From Saccharomonospora marina XMU15 (GTDB lineage: Bacteria > Actinomycetota > Actinomycetes > Mycobacteriales > Pseudonocardiaceae), in NCBI RefSeq assembly GCF_000244955.1, contig NZ_CM001439.1:5451234-5515233 (forward strand): a stretch of 64,000 bases of DNA. The letters are read 5' to 3'. Positions 63,600-64,000 of this stretch are shown here, piece after piece; the first letter of the stretch is position 1; every line of letters starts with the position of its first letter. The notes beneath the pieces were generated by a model. The model saw only the letters and a list, made by a program, of their open reading frames with translations. It made no database searches and was not told the DNA's origin. The translations under genes were made by a program, and so were the position numbers.

Positions 63600-64000
63600 T
63601 CGGCATGGACCCGACCGGCCAGTTCGCCCGCCGCTTCCCCCTCGTCGCCCGCAGCCGCCCGGCCTGCGTCCCGCTGCATAGGAGGGTGGCCGACCTGTAT
63701 GGCCGAGCTCGTGAGGCCGTCCGCACCGGCGACCTCACCGAGGCAGCCGCAGTGCACAATCAGGCCGCGCTCGTCGCTTCCGACTGCGGTCTTCCCGACC
63801 TGGCCCGGCAGTGGTGCCACCAGCAGGTGAACATCTACCTGCGCGCCTGCCCCCTGGGCACACAGGTAGCTCGCCTCGCCCTCGAACCGATCACCAACCT
63901 CGCCCGCCTCTACACCCGCGAGGGCCACGGCGAGCGTGCCTTCGCCTTGATGGACACTCTGTTCACTGCGGTCTCATCCCGCACCGGTGCCGACATCGAC
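63596..64000 (+). CDS. Hypothetical helical (TPR-like) protein, runs off the window
   Basis: The frame is open from ATG at 63596 (ATGA overlap with the methyltransferase stop; ATG at 63605 is possible) to the end of the window: at least 135 codons without a stop. The product is helical with repeated AVRTGDLTEAAAVHNQAALVASDCGLPDLARQWCHQQ-like segments, suggesting tetratricopeptide repeats. Similar genes stand next to LanB clusters in actinomycetes. Function unknown. Confidence 0.7.
   Translation, partial: MIGMDPTGQFARRFPLVARSRPACVPLHRRVADLYGRAREAVRTGDLTEAAAVHNQAALVASDCGLPDLARQWCHQQVNIYLRACPLGTQVARLALEPITNLARLYTREGHGERAFALMDTLFTAVSSRTGADID

Noticed and set aside
1-64000. CRISPR arrays and rRNA genes
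   Set aside because: No regularly spaced direct repeats and no rRNA-like sequence were found.

Overview
The window is very GC-rich. Most genes have strong third-position GC bias, GTG starts and four-base ATGA/GTGA overlaps, which is typical of an actinomycete. Several families point to Pseudonocardiales or a Nocardia relative: XRE regulators paired with DUF397 proteins, an EspR-like regulator, an ImmA/IrrE protease next to a MAB_1171c-like membrane protein, SCP1.201/DddA-like deaminases with Imm1 partners, and an FxLD lanthipeptide cluster. The genus cannot be fixed from sequence alone. No rRNA genes or CRISPR array were seen; there is one tRNA gene (Lys, UUU) at 37091-37163.

Bases 1-5600 hold a minus-strand operon of two small proteins, a MoxR-type AAA ATPase with an N-terminal winged-helix-like part, a von Willebrand A protein that also carries an HExxH motif, and a small hypothetical. 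Bases 5624-26119 hold a complete actinobacterial Tad/Flp pilus locus: a lipoprotein, a secreted protein, RcpC/CpaB, TadZ, TadA, TadB, TadC, a Flp-like pilin, TadE, a membrane protein, two more TadE/TadG-type pseudopilins, a coiled-coil protein and a large LysM-BTAD protein. A prepilin peptidase is encoded divergently.

A 7,191-bp Tn7-like transposon (tnsA, tnsB, tnsC/tniB, tniQ) sits inside the Tad operon at 11240-18430. It has matching terminal inverted repeats, several short repeats at each end that could bind TnsB, and a 5-bp target duplication (GTTCG). It cut tadE after its eighth codon and separated it from the pilin gene. The tadE body now reads into the transposon end and could start there. 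The TniQ protein has a LysR-type winged-helix segment at its C-terminus.

Bases 26167-35845 are regulatory and stress genes: an NB-ARC/TPR regulator, an EspR-like regulator with a hydrolase, ImmA/IrrE and MAB_1171c-like membrane protein, and an XRE/DUF397 pair behind an 18-bp perfect palindrome. Bases 35426-39860 hold two toxin-immunity pairs of the DddA-like deaminase/Imm1 type on either side of the tRNA gene. The first toxin has an in-frame amber codon inside its zinc site. A patch of gene fragments (39896-41057) follows, then a type I restriction-modification operon (hsdR, hsdS, hsdM and an extra HTH protein) with a divergent coiled-coil gene that may be functionally linked.

Bases 50925-56480 hold small conserved actinomycete genes, an epimerase and an XRE/TPR regulator. 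The right edge (56836 to the end) is an FxLD-class lanthipeptide cluster: precursor, LanB dehydratase, LanC cyclase, a SpaB_C-type protein and a protein-isoaspartate-type methyltransferase, followed by a gene running off the window. A long hairpin separates the precursor from lanB.
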